DNA of 38,398 nucleotides from an uncultured Saprospiraceae bacterium (GCA_938010785.1 CALLVC010000472.1:1-38398); one strand, 5' to 3'; counted from the stretch's first letter, positions 1 through 10,176 are shown. Notes: generated by a model not told the origin, from the sequence alone. Made by a program: numbers and translations.

Positions 1-74
1 TATACGGAATATGGGTTGCTTCCTAAAAAATTTTGTAATAAAAAATAAAAGCTGTATAAAGTTTTACAAATTAC

Positions 75-265
75 TACTCTACCCTACTAAAATCGTAATT
101 ACCGCCCTTCGCTGCTTCGCAGCTCGGGCGGAGGAGGGAGCTTGAGGGGGAACCGACTTTTTTTCGAGCTTAATGCTCGAAAAAAAGTCGGTTCCCCCTC
201 AAAACTCCCTCAGTTTTCGCCGCGCAGCGGCGAAAACTGCAAATTAATTTTAGTAGGGTAGAGTA
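75..265. repeat. Palindromic MITE-like / REP-like element with 19-bp terminal inverted repeats and a 26-bp perfect central stem
   Basis: 75-93 tactctaccctactaaaat is the exact reverse complement of 247-265. The central stem 144-169 (gagggggaaccgactttttttcgagc) is the exact reverse complement of 175-200, with a 5-nt loop. There is extra pairing of 134-140 with 205-211, and a side hairpin gttttcgccgcgcagcggcgaaaac at about 213-237. Confidence 0.8.
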
Positions 266-462
266 AAAAATAAGTTTGACCAATCATTTTTTCAATAAAT
301 GTGATATTTCGTTCATTATTAGCAAATTGAAATTTTAAAGATACTCTTATTAGCATATACAATTTTCTTTTCGTCACTTGAGAACATTCTATACTATTTC
401 GACGTAATGTTTACTTTTGCGGTTACGCTTAAATCGCAATTTAGCAAAACTTTAATAATTGA

Positions 463-535
463 GCAGAGGGCGAAGGGCAAAGGGCAAAGGGCAGTGATGG
501 CCTAAACCCTTTGCCCTCTGCCCTTCGCCCTTCGC
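463..535. repeat. Heptamer-based imperfect inverted repeat (GCRRAGG x4, then complement x4) just upstream of the MoxR gene
   Basis: Left arm gcagagg gcgaagg gcaaagg gcaaagg; the right arm reverse complement is gcgaagg gcgaagg gcagagg gcaaagg. It ends 12 nt before ATG 548. Confidence 0.85.
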
Positions 536-547
536 AAAATATTAACC

Positions 548-1458
548 ATGTCTTTCAATCTTTATTCTAAAAGCACTCAACGAGACTTGCCTGCTATTCC
601 ACGGGATGCTAGTTTGAACGAAGCCAGTAATTATTTACCAAGCCAAGGTTTAATTGATGCGGTCAATGTATCGCTAACTTTAGGATTACCTTTACTTTTA
701 ACGGGTGAACCGGGCACTGGTAAAACTCGTTTGGCTCACCATATTGCACATATTTTTAAGTTAGGTAAACCGCTGATTTTCAATGCGCAAACGAGTTCTA
801 CGGTGAAAGATATTTTTTATAAATATGATGCCTTAGGACATTTTCAATATAGCCAAACTAGTAAAGATGTATTGAATCCAGATGCGATTGAAACCCGTTT
901 TATCACTTATCAAGGCCTTGGAAAAGCCATTAAAGAAGATAAGCAATTTGTCGTGTTGATTGATGAAATTGATAAAGCACCACGTGATTTACCTAACGAT
1001 ATTCTGGCTGCTTTGGAAGATTTAGCCTTTAATGTTCCCGAAATAGGAAAAGCTTATAAAGCTTCTGAAGCCAATAAGCCGATCATTATTATGACCTCTA
1101 ATTCTGAGAAAAATTTGCCTGACGCCTTTTTGCGTAGAGTGGCTTTTTACCATATTCCTTTCCCCAATGGCAACGAATTACTAGCGATTTTGCAGACCAA
1201 AACTAAAGGTCTGTCTACCGCCAATTTAGAAGCTATCATTAACCACTTTGAGAATATTCGAGCTACCGCAGATTTACGGAAAAAACCTGCTACTGCCGAA
1301 TTGATTCACTGGGCGCTGCTTTTGCAGAAGCTCAAATTTGATACCAATAAATTAAATACCTTAGAAAAACTGTCTGATACAGAACGCGAACAATTGTCTA
1401 TGTCTTATGCTGTTTTAGCCAAAACGAAAGAAGATATGGGGAAGTTGAAAAGTAGTTT

Positions 1459-1465
<7 letters not shown>
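548..1465 (+). CDS. MoxR-family AAA+ ATPase
   Basis: Walker A GEPGTGKT, Walker B VVLIDEIDKAP, and the sensor-like segment IIMTSNSEKNLPDAFLRRVAFYHIPFP typical of MoxR-type AAA+ ATPases. Confidence 0.9.
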
Positions 1466-1535
<70 letters not shown>

Positions 1536-1562
1536 ACAAAATATCAATTTTTTGCGGCCTTT

Positions 1563-4500
1563 TTGAGTAGGCTAGAAGCAGAAGGATTTACTTTCGGCAC
1601 GGAGCAGTATTTGCAATGGCAAAAAATGTTAGAGCGATTGCCTGCGGATAAGTCTTTGGACGAGTTGAAAACGCTGCTCGTTCCATTGGTCGCGGCGAAT
1701 GAGGAGGAACAAGCTTTGGCTTATCAGATTTATGACGAATGTCAAGCTGAGGTGGAAGCCATTAATGGGGCAGAGGCATCGACTGCAACAAGCCCAACGA
1801 ATTGGCTTAAAAGGCTGTTACCCTTGCTACTTTTGTTGGTTGGAATATATGCGATTTACCGCTATTTTGCTCCAAGCCAAGCCGCAAAAAAAGAGTTGAC
1901 GGAATTTATTGATGCTTCTTACTTGCAACTTCGACCCAACGAAACGAAGTCCGTTTGTATCAAACAAAACAAATTGGGCGCACGACCCAAAATGGCGCAA
2001 ACAAAGGTGACCAATCCCTCTGAACTTGATGCTAATTTGGGAACTTATAAATTTGATGGAATTTGTCTAGAATATACGGCAAAAGATACGGTTGGGACGG
2101 ATACTTTTAGTGTACAATTAGCGGATATTAATGGTGGCATTTGGCAGACTGAATATATTGTGACGGTTCGGAGTGTGCCATTGGATACTATTGTGCGACA
2201 GGTTTTGCAGAAAAAAGTACGACCAGTTACCACTCCCTTATTTACCGCTAAGGAATTGCCTTTCCCTAATGATATTCGAGATTTAGCGATTCCTCCCTTG
2301 ACGGCTTTAGAGCAATTTTACCAAGAAAATGCCAAGTTGATTAAAGTCTTATTGATTACTTTATTTACGGCATTATTGGTGAAAATCCTTTTAGCTAGAG
2401 ATGAGAAACGAAAAAAATTAATTGCTCAACCACAAGAGGCTGCTCAAGTGTCTCCGATATTTGGATTACCAAAGGCGCTTTTGGAAACCATTCGTTCTGG
2501 AGAGGTATTTTTCCGTTTGTTGAATAAATTTAGACAACGAACACCCGATGATTTTGAACGACTCAATATTCCAAAAACAATTAACCATACCATTAAAAAT
2601 GCTGGGATGGTTAATTTTCAATATGAAAGACCGACTCGTCCTGCCGAATATTTATTATTGATTGATGCGCCTCAACCAAATTCCCATTTAGCGCAATTGT
2701 TCGATTTAATTCACGAGTATTTTCAGGCAAATGAAGTCCTCTTTGAACGGTTCTATTGGAATGCCGAATCAAGTCTTTGTTTTAATGAACAAAATATAAA
2801 AGGGCTTAAGCCTGTTGCTTTGCAAGAACAGTTTTTTCAATCTAAATTACTGGTGCTGTCTAGTGCTACTTTTTTAATGGAAAATCCTGTCACACCAGCT
2901 TGGTTTAAAACCTTCAACAATTGGGAAGCATCCGCCATATTAGTACCATCTATTTTCTTTAGTAAAGCGAATCAAATTTTTGGTAAACAAAAAAACTTTA
3001 CCCCAATTCCTGCCACGATTAATGGTTTGAATTTTTTATTAGATAATAGTCAATTGACGGCTATTAATGCTGCCAGCACTCTAAGTGCTGGTAGTATTAA
3101 TAGGGAAAACGCACTTTCTTTTTTAGAAAAAAACTATTCCGAATCCCTAACGCTATGGATTGCTGCTTGTGCGATTTATCCTAGTTTGCATTGGAATTTA
3201 ACTTTGCGGCTGGGACAAATGGTTGCCGACGCACAGAACGAACCAAATCTTTTAGCCATTGAAAATTTATTTGATATTGCTAATTTGCATTGGTTTGTAG
3301 ATGGGAAGATACCTGCACCAGTTAGGGAGGAATTGATTCAGTTTTTAGAAACAAAACAGCCTACGCTATATACTACTTTAACTACAGCAATTAATCAACT
3401 CTTCGAAGCGGGAACTACTTTTAGTAATGCCGAAGATGCACTAGGAAAAGAAGTGATTATTGGCTTGGATGATTTATTACCAAAAGAAAAAGAAGTCACT
3501 GCTACCAATACTCAGCAGCTAAGTCGCAGTTCCAATATTCCGATTATTAAAAAGTTGACTCGTAAAAAGCAGTTATTAGACTTTCTAATTCCAAATGAAT
3601 GGCGGCAATTTTTGAAAAAATTAGGCTTTCCGAATTTGGGAATGCAGGATTTTTGGAAAGATGTATTACTACTATTATTACCACTTTGGTTATTATTCTC
3701 TGGCTTTATCTGGAATTTGCCAGAAAAATGGGACAATTGCGAAGGAGAAATCATTCCTTATGTTTATGAAGGAGAAACTTTATCTCTATGTATTGACCAA
3801 CCACAAGACCGAGTATTATTAAATGAATATTACGCTAGAGATGCTATCAAAGCTGAGCAGGCAACGGTAGTGGATAGTTTAGCCAACCTAGTAGAAAAAT
3901 CTTTAGGTAAAGGTATTTTTGATGCGGTTTTATCAAAAGATGAATCAGATGTGGCGCCTTTACGAGCAGCCGTCAAAGCCTTTTTTGGAAATACAGGAAC
4001 GACTTATTATAACCGTGGTGTTCAACTGTTTGATAAGAGTGGTGAAGTCGAAGGGGATGCCGAGGCAAAAGCAGCTTTGAGAGATGAAGTTTGTTATAAT
4101 TTTGACCGAGCAATGGCTTTTGATAGTTTGGATGTAACGATTCAAAAAGCAGTAAAATGGTGTTTGAAAAACCAAATAAAATCCGTTAGCTTGCAAGGCC
4201 AAGTTCTCAATCCAACGACGCAAAGACCTGTGGCTAATGCAAAAATTACTTACTTAGGACAATCAGCAGCGACCAATTCATCTGGACAGTTTGCTTTGAA
4301 TATTGCTAAAAAATCTATTGATGCTGAAAAGGTAGCTTTAAATATCCGACGCATTGATTATCTTTCTCTAACCGATAGTTTTGGTTTGCAAAAAATGGAT
4401 AGAGAAACTTATGTTTTAAACGCTCCGATATATTTGACACCAGAAGAAAAAGAGGTGGTGAAGTATAAAATAACTGGTGAAGTAAAAGATAAAGCAACCC

Positions 4501-5675
4501 GAAAAGCAGTTTTTGGGCAAGTCAATATTTATATTAATAATCGACTGGAGGGTACTATTGAAAATAGTCAATTTGCCTTTGAATTAACCGATGAATCGGT
4601 CATAGATGACAAAATCAATATTCGGTTTGTTGGAGATTATTATGAACCACTAGCGCAAATTTTAGATTTAAATAATCATAAAGAAGTTAATCTGAAAGTT
4701 GATTTGACGGCTTTGCCAAAAGAATTTGTGGATGCGGTTGGTTCACCTGATATTACTGCCGCAGCGGATGGCGAAGCGGCTTTTGATTCGCTTGATTATT
4801 TGCTAACAACGATTATTGAAACTAGAGAAGCTTTTACCCCTTTCAATTTTGAGACGCCTATTCCTAAAATGGAATTGATTCCTGCGGATACTTTTATGAT
4901 GGGAGATGTTTTGGGGGATAATATAAGTCCTAAAGAAAAGACCCACTCCGTTGCTTTGAATAGTTATTATCTAGGCGTTTATGAAGTGACCTACGAAGAA
5001 TACGACCGATTTACAAAAGCTAAAAGAATCAAACTAAGTCCTGATAATGGATGGGGTAGAGGGCAACAACCTGTGGCTAATATCAGTTGGTATGAAGCAA
5101 TTGAATATTGTAATTGGCTAAGTTCCGAACATGGATACGAACCCGTTTATACAATTGATAAGACGATAAAAGATGAGCACAACCAAAATAAACAAGATAC
5201 TTTAAAATGGATAGTTACCCCCAAATGGGAGGCAAGTGGCTACCGTTTACCAACCGAAGCAGAATGGGAATATGCGGCCCGTCAAGGTGGCCAAAATGTT
5301 CGATTTGGAAATGGTTTGAACCAAACGAGTCCTGACCAAATTAATTTTAATGGCACTTCGTCTGATACGCCTCCTTATATAACTAAAGGTGCTGACCGAG
5401 GACAACCAGTTACCGTTGGGAGTTTTGCTGCCAATCAGTTAAATTTGTACGATATGAGTGGTAATGTAAAGGAATGGTGTTGGGACTGGCTGGGAGATTA
5501 CGAACAAGCGCCTTTATCTGACAACCCTCAAGGGACAGTAACAGGCACCTTAAAAGTTATTCGTGGTGGTGGTTTTGACCTGTATGGAAATGCTGCTCGA
5601 ACAACTGCTCGACTGGGTACTGACCCAATGTTGAAAAAAGGTATGGGCTTCCGACTTTGTAGAGGAGCTAATTAA
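1563..5675 (+). CDS. Large membrane protein: CoxE/vWA-type N-terminal region, degenerate vWA-like region, carboxypeptidase-regulatory-like segment, C-terminal SUMF1/formylglycine-generating-enzyme-like domain; probable partner of the MoxR ATPase
   Basis: The C-terminus has SUMF1/FGE hallmarks (MELIPADTFMMGD, RLPTEAEWEYAARQGG, LYDMSGNVKEWCWDW, RGGGFD, GFRLCR). Hydrophobic helices LLPLLLLLVGIYAIY, VLLITLFTALLVKILL and DVLLLLLPLWLLFSGFIW. EYLLLIDAPQPNS...LLVLSSATF...ASAILVPSIFF resembles a vWA fold lacking a clean DxSxS MIDAS. The start is TTG and uncertain. Confidence 0.8.
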   Translation: MSRLEAEGFTFGTEQYLQWQKMLERLPADKSLDELKTLLVPLVAANEEEQALAYQIYDECQAEVEAINGAEASTATSPTNWLKRLLPLLLLLVGIYAIYRYFAPSQAAKKELTEFIDASYLQLRPNETKSVCIKQNKLGARPKMAQTKVTNPSELDANLGTYKFDGICLEYTAKDTVGTDTFSVQLADINGGIWQTEYIVTVRSVPLDTIVRQVLQKKVRPVTTPLFTAKELPFPNDIRDLAIPPLTALEQFYQENAKLIKVLLITLFTALLVKILLARDEKRKKLIAQPQEAAQVSPIFGLPKALLETIRSGEVFFRLLNKFRQRTPDDFERLNIPKTINHTIKNAGMVNFQYERPTRPAEYLLLIDAPQPNSHLAQLFDLIHEYFQANEVLFERFYWNAESSLCFNEQNIKGLKPVALQEQFFQSKLLVLSSATFLMENPVTPAWFKTFNNWEASAILVPSIFFSKANQIFGKQKNFTPIPATINGLNFLLDNSQLTAINAASTLSAGSINRENALSFLEKNYSESLTLWIAACAIYPSLHWNLTLRLGQMVADAQNEPNLLAIENLFDIANLHWFVDGKIPAPVREELIQFLETKQPTLYTTLTTAINQLFEAGTTFSNAEDALGKEVIIGLDDLLPKEKEVTATNTQQLSRSSNIPIIKKLTRKKQLLDFLIPNEWRQFLKKLGFPNLGMQDFWKDVLLLLLPLWLLFSGFIWNLPEKWDNCEGEIIPYVYEGETLSLCIDQPQDRVLLNEYYARDAIKAEQATVVDSLANLVEKSLGKGIFDAVLSKDESDVAPLRAAVKAFFGNTGTTYYNRGVQLFDKSGEVEGDAEAKAALRDEVCYNFDRAMAFDSLDVTIQKAVKWCLKNQIKSVSLQGQVLNPTTQRPVANAKITYLGQSAATNSSGQFALNIAKKSIDAEKVALNIRRIDYLSLTDSFGLQKMDRETYVLNAPIYLTPEEKEVVKYKITGEVKDKATRKAVFGQVNIYINNRLEGTIENSQFAFELTDESVIDDKINIRFVGDYYEPLAQILDLNNHKEVNLKVDLTALPKEFVDAVGSPDITAAADGEAAFDSLDYLLTTIIETREAFTPFNFETPIPKMELIPADTFMMGDVLGDNISPKEKTHSVALNSYYLGVYEVTYEEYDRFTKAKRIKLSPDNGWGRGQQPVANISWYEAIEYCNWLSSEHGYEPVYTIDKTIKDEHNQNKQDTLKWIVTPKWEASGYRLPTEAEWEYAARQGGQNVRFGNGLNQTSPDQINFNGTSSDTPPYITKGADRGQPVTVGSFAANQLNLYDMSGNVKEWCWDWLGDYEQAPLSDNPQGTVTGTLKVIRGGGFDLYGNAARTTARLGTDPMLKKGMGFRLCRGAN

Positions 5676-5753
5676 GACGGAGAGGCAGAGAGACCGAAAG
5701 GCTGAGTGGCGGAAACCTCATTAACCTCATCACCTTATTAACCTCATTTTATT
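5676..5753. repeat. Degenerate ~8-9-nt tandem repeat element, purine arm then cctcattaa arm
   Basis: Starts directly after stop TAA (5673-5675): gacggaga ggcagaga gaccgaaa ggctgagt ggcggaaa, then cctcattaa cctcatca ccttattaa cctcat. Confidence 0.7.
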
Positions 5754-5798
5754 GCATTTCTTATCTACAAGCAGTAATATTGAGCTTTTATAAAATTT

Positions 5799-6515
5799 AT
5801 GATTACTTCCCTTAGTATATTGATTCCTGCTTATAACGAAGCCAATACTATCGTGTCTATTCTTGATAGGGTGTTGAAAGTGCAGCTTATTAATAATATA
5901 ACTAAAGAAATTATTGTCATAGATGACTGTTCTTCCGACGGTACTTTTGATTTAGTTAAACAGTATATTGAGGCGCATCCCCAAGCTGCTATTCGCTTGG
6001 AACATCATAATAAAAATAAGGGAAAAGGGGCGGCTATTCATACAGGCATTAAATCGGCGACGGGAGATTATTTGATTGTGCAAGATGCTGATTTGGAGTA
6101 TGACCCTATGGAATTTAATGAATTATTTCAGCCTATTTTTTATGATAATGCGGATGTGGTTTATGGTTCTCGTTTTATGGGAAGCAAACCTCATCGAATC
6201 TTGTTCTTTTGGCACACTATAGGAAATCGTATCCTGACCTTTTTATCGAATATGTTGACTAATTTAAATCTGACCGATATGGAGACCTGCTATAAACTAT
6301 TCCGTTCAGATATTATTAAAAAAATTCATTTACAAGAAAATCGCTTTGGTTTTGAGCCAGAGGTGACCGCTAAAATTGCTCGTATTCCCGGCATCAAAAT
6401 TTACGAAGTTGGTATTTCTTACTATGGTCGAACTTACGAAGAGGGAAAAAAGATTAACTGGAAAGATGGATTTCGAGCAATCTACTGTATTTTACGATAT
6501 AATTTGTTTAAGTAG
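5799..6515 (+). CDS. Family 2 glycosyltransferase, dolichol-phosphate-mannosyltransferase-like
   Basis: SILIPAYNEANTI, EIIVIDDCSSDGT, NKGKGAAIHTGIKSATGDYLIVQDADLEYDP, VVYGSRF: GT-A fold GT2 motifs. Confidence 0.92.
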   Translation: MITSLSILIPAYNEANTIVSILDRVLKVQLINNITKEIIVIDDCSSDGTFDLVKQYIEAHPQAAIRLEHHNKNKGKGAAIHTGIKSATGDYLIVQDADLEYDPMEFNELFQPIFYDNADVVYGSRFMGSKPHRILFFWHTIGNRILTFLSNMLTNLNLTDMETCYKLFRSDIIKKIHLQENRFGFEPEVTAKIARIPGIKIYEVGISYYGRTYEEGKKINWKDGFRAIYCILRYNLFK

Positions 6516-6646
6516 GCGGAGAGGTGGATAAGGTTAATAAGGTGGATAAGGTGGATAAGGTTAATAAGGCTGATAAGGTTGCCTGCCTCATAACCTCATA
6601 AACCTCATAACCTCATAAACCTCATAAACCTCATAACCTCTCACAC
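6509..6646. repeat. 9-nt tandem repeat element (ggtggataa / ggttaataa) followed by cctcata(a)(a) arm
   Basis: Stop TAG (6513-6515) is embedded in taagtaggcggagaggt. It is followed by ggtggataa ggttaataa ggtggataa ggtggataa ggttaataa ggctgataa and then repeated cctcataa(a) units up to ATG 6654. Confidence 0.85.
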
Positions 6647-6653
6647 CTCAAAA

Positions 6654-7628
6654 ATGAGTCAACTCCAATATTTAAAGGCTGCTCAATATAAACTATGGGA
6701 TGACTTTGTAGAAAGGTCTCCACAAGGTGCCATCTATGCTAAATCTTGGTATTTACAGGCACTACAATGTCCTTTTCAGTTGTTAGTGGTGTTAGAGGAG
6801 GAAGCGATAATTGCAGGAATTGCTTTAACTAAAAATGGACGAGGAGATTACGCCAATCCTTATCTAGGAAAATATTTAGGTGTTTATTATACTCATTTTG
6901 ATGGGAACGAATATACACAAGAAACAAAGCGTAGAAAGGCTACTCAATTACTATTATCAGCACTTACCAAACTACCTTCTTTTGATTATTTTTTTCATCC
7001 TAATTTTACTACTTATTTACCTTTTTATAAACAAGATTTTGATAATCGACTTCGGTATTCTTATTGGATACATCTAAAGCCCCAATCTTTAGCAGACATT
7101 GAAGCGCAATTCCACAGTAAATTAAGGTCAGAAATTAAGTTTGCCCAAAAGCAAAAGTATCAATTGACAACGGATATTGATATTCCCTCTTTTTATGAAA
7201 TTTGCGAACAAACCTTTTTACAAAAGGGCATCAAATTTCCTTTTACTATTGCTTTTTTTGAGCACTATTGCCAAAGTTTGATGGATTTAGGTATTTTAAA
7301 ACTCATGGGTATTCAAAATGAGTCTGGTCAATTGATGGCGGCAATCGGTTTATTAGTTACCCCAAAAGTGACCACCTTAATTTTAAGTGGTATAGATAAA
7401 AATCATATCCAACGTGGAGCGAATGAGTTATTGATTAAGAAAGGACTTCGGTTGGCAAAAGAGCAGTCTGATTGGTTTGATTTTGAAGGCTCAATGATTC
7501 CTGAAATAGAATCCTTCTATCGGAAATTTGGCGGAGCATATAAACCCTATATGACGATTTTTAAGGTAAGTGCTACACAACTTTTGATAGGACAATTGCG
7601 AAAGTGGGTAAGTAGGCGGAGAGGTTGA
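6654..7628 (+). CDS. FemAB/GNAT-like acyltransferase (BioF2-like fold)
   Basis: Architecture and motifs such as FHSKLRSEIKFAQKQKYQLTTDIDIPSFYEICEQTFLQKGIKFPF...GANELLIKKGLRLAKEQSDWFDFEGSMIPEIESFYRKFGGAYKPYMTI are typical of FemAB-like GNAT proteins. The last codons run into the downstream repeat. Confidence 0.75.
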   Translation: MSQLQYLKAAQYKLWDDFVERSPQGAIYAKSWYLQALQCPFQLLVVLEEEAIIAGIALTKNGRGDYANPYLGKYLGVYYTHFDGNEYTQETKRRKATQLLLSALTKLPSFDYFFHPNFTTYLPFYKQDFDNRLRYSYWIHLKPQSLADIEAQFHSKLRSEIKFAQKQKYQLTTDIDIPSFYEICEQTFLQKGIKFPFTIAFFEHYCQSLMDLGILKLMGIQNESGQLMAAIGLLVTPKVTTLILSGIDKNHIQRGANELLIKKGLRLAKEQSDWFDFEGSMIPEIESFYRKFGGAYKPYMTIFKVSATQLLIGQLRKWVSRRRG

Positions 7629-7930
7629 GAGGCGGAGAGGCGGAGAGGCGGAAAGGCGGAGAGGCGGAGAGGCTGAGAGGCGGAGAGGCGGAGAGGCGGA
7701 GAGGCTGAGAGGCGGAGAGGCTGAAAGGCGGAGAGGTTGAGAGGCGGAGAGGTTGAGAGGCGGAAAGATGAAAAGTTCAAATCCAAGTGTCAAGCTCAAA
7801 TTCAAATTTGCAAAGTATTGATAATCAAGTTGATTGGAAGGCGGAAAGACCTCTTTGCCCCTCTGCCTTTCAGCCCTTCCGCCCTTCCGCCTCTCCGCCT
7901 TTCAGCCCTTCCGCCTTTCAGCCTCTCCGC
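7616..7930. repeat. Octamer tandem-repeat inverted element (19 units GCGGAGAG-like; 10 complementary units) between convergent genes
   Basis: 7616-7767 is 19 consecutive 8-nt units (gcggagag / gttgagag / gctgagag / gcggaaag). 7851-7930 is 10 consecutive 8-nt units (ctttcagc / ccttccgc / ctctccgc) complementary to the first array. Likely also acts as a bidirectional terminator (inference). Confidence 0.9.
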
Positions 7931-7936
7931 CTCCTA

Positions 7937-10009
7937 TTATCTTGCTAAAGTTAAATCGCCAGAGAAAACTTCTGTTTTTCCATCAATAAAAGTGATTTCA
8001 GCTAGGTATACATAAACTGCATTTGGTGCGATTTGACCATTAATAGTTCCATCCCAACCATGATTAATCTGGCCATTGAAAGTGCTTCCTGTATCAATGT
8101 TTGGTATAAAATTAGTTGGAGATTGATACACTCGCTCCCCCCATCTATCAAAAATCTGTAAAGTATTGACAGACAAAGCATCTGTGCTCGTGAAAATGGT
8201 GAATAAATCATTGATACCATCTCCATTAGGACTAAAAATATTTGGCACATACACTCTTCGGGTAGTAGATAAATAAACGATGACGGATGCTTCTTTGACG
8301 CATCCATTGTCATCGCTTACTGTAAGTGTGTAAGTGGTAGTACTCGTAGGTGTGGCCTCGGGATTAGGACAATCTGTACAGCTTAAGCCTTCTGCTGGTG
8401 ACCATTCAAAATTGACATTAGTTGTGGCTGTAAAATCTGTAGGTAATTCTAAGTTATTCCCAAGGTTTAAGATTAGGTCGGAAGGTAAATCAACGGATAG
8501 ACCTGAAGGTGCTGGTATGGTTGCATCAATGTCAGCAGAACAACCTTCTGCATCTCTTACGGTAAGGGTATAAGATGCGCCTGCATCTACGACAAAACGA
8601 TTGCTGCTGCTGAAATCAATTCCATCTAAAGAATAGCTTAAGGCGCCTCTACTATTTTTTACATCTTCAATAGTAACGATACTTTCTGTTTCTAATTCGC
8701 AAATAGCAGAACTATCTACAATAGCTAAAGCAGTTACTTCTGCTGGTTCAATTATTTCTAAGGCTGTTACTACTTCGTTACAAATACCAGTAGCATCTGT
8801 TACCGTAACATCATACATGCCTGGTACTAAGCCAGTTAGATTGTCTCCTGTACCAGTATCTGTTCCATTGTCCCAATTATAGGTAAATGGTGCGTTTTTT
8901 CCTGTAGCTGTAATTTCTAAAGAGCCATCATCCATGCCAAAGCAACTCACTTCATTAGCAACTGCGTCTACATCTATCCATCCGTCCATTTTGACGATAG
9001 CTTCTTCTACTTTAGTACAGCCATTTTCATCTGTAACCGTAAGCGTATAAGTGCCCTCATTTAGGTTCTCAATTCTGGTCGTTCGGTCTAAGCCATTACT
9101 CCATTCATAATCAATATTTCCCATTCTATTGATGTCTATTATTTCTACTGCTCCATCTAGACTATTTGCACAGTTAGCAAATGTAACTGCAATATCCACT
9201 TCAATTGGGTCTGGTGCATTGACTACTTCGGTTAAAACACTACTTGCATTTTTATCATCACTAATTCTGATAGTATATTCTCCTCCTCCAATATTATTAA
9301 TCGTAATAGGTGTATTAAGTTGGTTAGAAATGACACTATCTACCTCTCCTGTAGTTGTATTGGTGTAGATAACTGTAAATGGTGCCGACCCTCCTTGAAC
9401 ATCGATGACCATTGTGGTGACATCATCTGAGCAAGCTAGTGTGCCGACGGTAACAGATGCAGTAGCTTCTAATTGGTCGGGACAAGGCGCTCCTTCGAAT
9501 CCATCGTTGTCAAAAGCATTGAATGGTCCTATTCCTGAAACGACGAATAGGTTTCCAACATTGATATTTGCACTATTAAAAATAAATGGGTCGGTTACAT
9601 TATTAATGAAGCTGATGTCGCTTAAACAAACTGCGTTGTTTTCAAAGCTAAAAATAGGAACAAAAACATCCTGCATAAATTCTACATCGTCTACCAATCC
9701 TCTCAAAGAAATAGTATAATAATCAAAGCTTTGATTTTCTGGCGGTGCCTGAATAAAAGATGACCTTTCCCAACTACCATTAATATTTTCTAAATTGGTC
9801 AAATCAAGCCCACCTGTAGGCGCTATGATGGTCAAAGTAGAGTTGGTTATGATATTGAAAGGTGTCAGTAAATCTCTATCCATAGCAATGGATACTTGAT
9901 AAGTTGTATTATCTGATAATAATTCAATCTTTGTCCTTACTTGTGCAGAAAGGTCAAGACCAAATAATGCTATGATGATAACGCAAAGTAGGTATTTAAT
10001 ACTACGCAT
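7937..10009 (-). CDS. Secreted T9SS type B (CHU_C / gliding-motility-associated C-terminal domain) protein with SprB-like repeats and an N-terminal shared beta domain
   Basis: Signal peptide MRSIKYLLCVIIIALFGLDLSAQ. SprB-like repeats (GTYTLTVTDENGCTK, GMYDVTVTDATGIC). C-terminus YVPNIFSPNGDGINDLFTIF...IFDRWGERVYQS...GWDGTINGQIAPNAVYVYLAEI..IDGKTEVFSGDLTLAR. Confidence 0.93.
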   Translation of the reverse strand: MRSIKYLLCVIIIALFGLDLSAQVRTKIELLSDNTTYQVSIAMDRDLLTPFNIITNSTLTIIAPTGGLDLTNLENINGSWERSSFIQAPPENQSFDYYTISLRGLVDDVEFMQDVFVPIFSFENNAVCLSDISFINNVTDPFIFNSANINVGNLFVVSGIGPFNAFDNDGFEGAPCPDQLEATASVTVGTLACSDDVTTMVIDVQGGSAPFTVIYTNTTTGEVDSVISNQLNTPITINNIGGGEYTIRISDDKNASSVLTEVVNAPDPIEVDIAVTFANCANSLDGAVEIIDINRMGNIDYEWSNGLDRTTRIENLNEGTYTLTVTDENGCTKVEEAIVKMDGWIDVDAVANEVSCFGMDDGSLEITATGKNAPFTYNWDNGTDTGTGDNLTGLVPGMYDVTVTDATGICNEVVTALEIIEPAEVTALAIVDSSAICELETESIVTIEDVKNSRGALSYSLDGIDFSSSNRFVVDAGASYTLTVRDAEGCSADIDATIPAPSGLSVDLPSDLILNLGNNLELPTDFTATTNVNFEWSPAEGLSCTDCPNPEATPTSTTTYTLTVSDDNGCVKEASVIVYLSTTRRVYVPNIFSPNGDGINDLFTIFTSTDALSVNTLQIFDRWGERVYQSPTNFIPNIDTGSTFNGQINHGWDGTINGQIAPNAVYVYLAEITFIDGKTEVFSGDLTLAR

Positions 10010-10074
10010 GGGTTGCCTTTATTTCTTGTTATTTGATTGTTTGAATGAGTGATTTCAATCATTCTTCTTCCATG

Positions 10075-10115
10075 CCTCATAAATCCACTTTAATAAAATG
10101 AGTAGATTTATGAGG
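10075..10115. terminator. Hairpin in the gap between the two minus-strand T9SS genes
   Basis: cctcataaatc (10075-10085) is the exact reverse complement of gatttatgagg (10105-10115). Function is inferred only. Confidence 0.45.
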
Positions 10116-10176
10116 TATGACCTGCCCGACCTTTGGCGGACGGGGTTATGATTTATGATTTCGGTAAACGCCTAAT

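Noticed and set aside
144-200. Simple rho-independent terminator
   Set aside because: The long perfect stem has no clear T-tract after it and is enclosed in matching 19-bp outer repeats, so a mobile/palindromic element is preferred, though terminator activity cannot be excluded.
6880-7077. 65-aa overlapping plus-strand ORF
   Set aside because: Hydrophobic out-of-frame translation fully inside the acyltransferase gene; no supporting signal.
7491-7805. Minus-strand ORFs (104 aa and 79 aa) rich in 'LRLSASPP'
   Set aside because: Direct translation of the octamer repeat; 8-nt units give an 8-aa period in any open frame. No independent coding evidence.
7616-7930. Possible CRISPR array
   Set aside because: Units are 8 nt and contiguous with no unique spacers; no cas genes nearby.
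7737-8015. 92-aa plus-strand ORF
   Set aside because: Runs through the repeat arms and antisense to the end of the CHU_C gene; low-complexity translation.
10120-10147. cctgcccgacctttggcggacgggg as a REP element
   Set aside because: Resembles a degenerate REP-like hairpin but the pairing is interrupted and only one copy is visible here; not enough to call.
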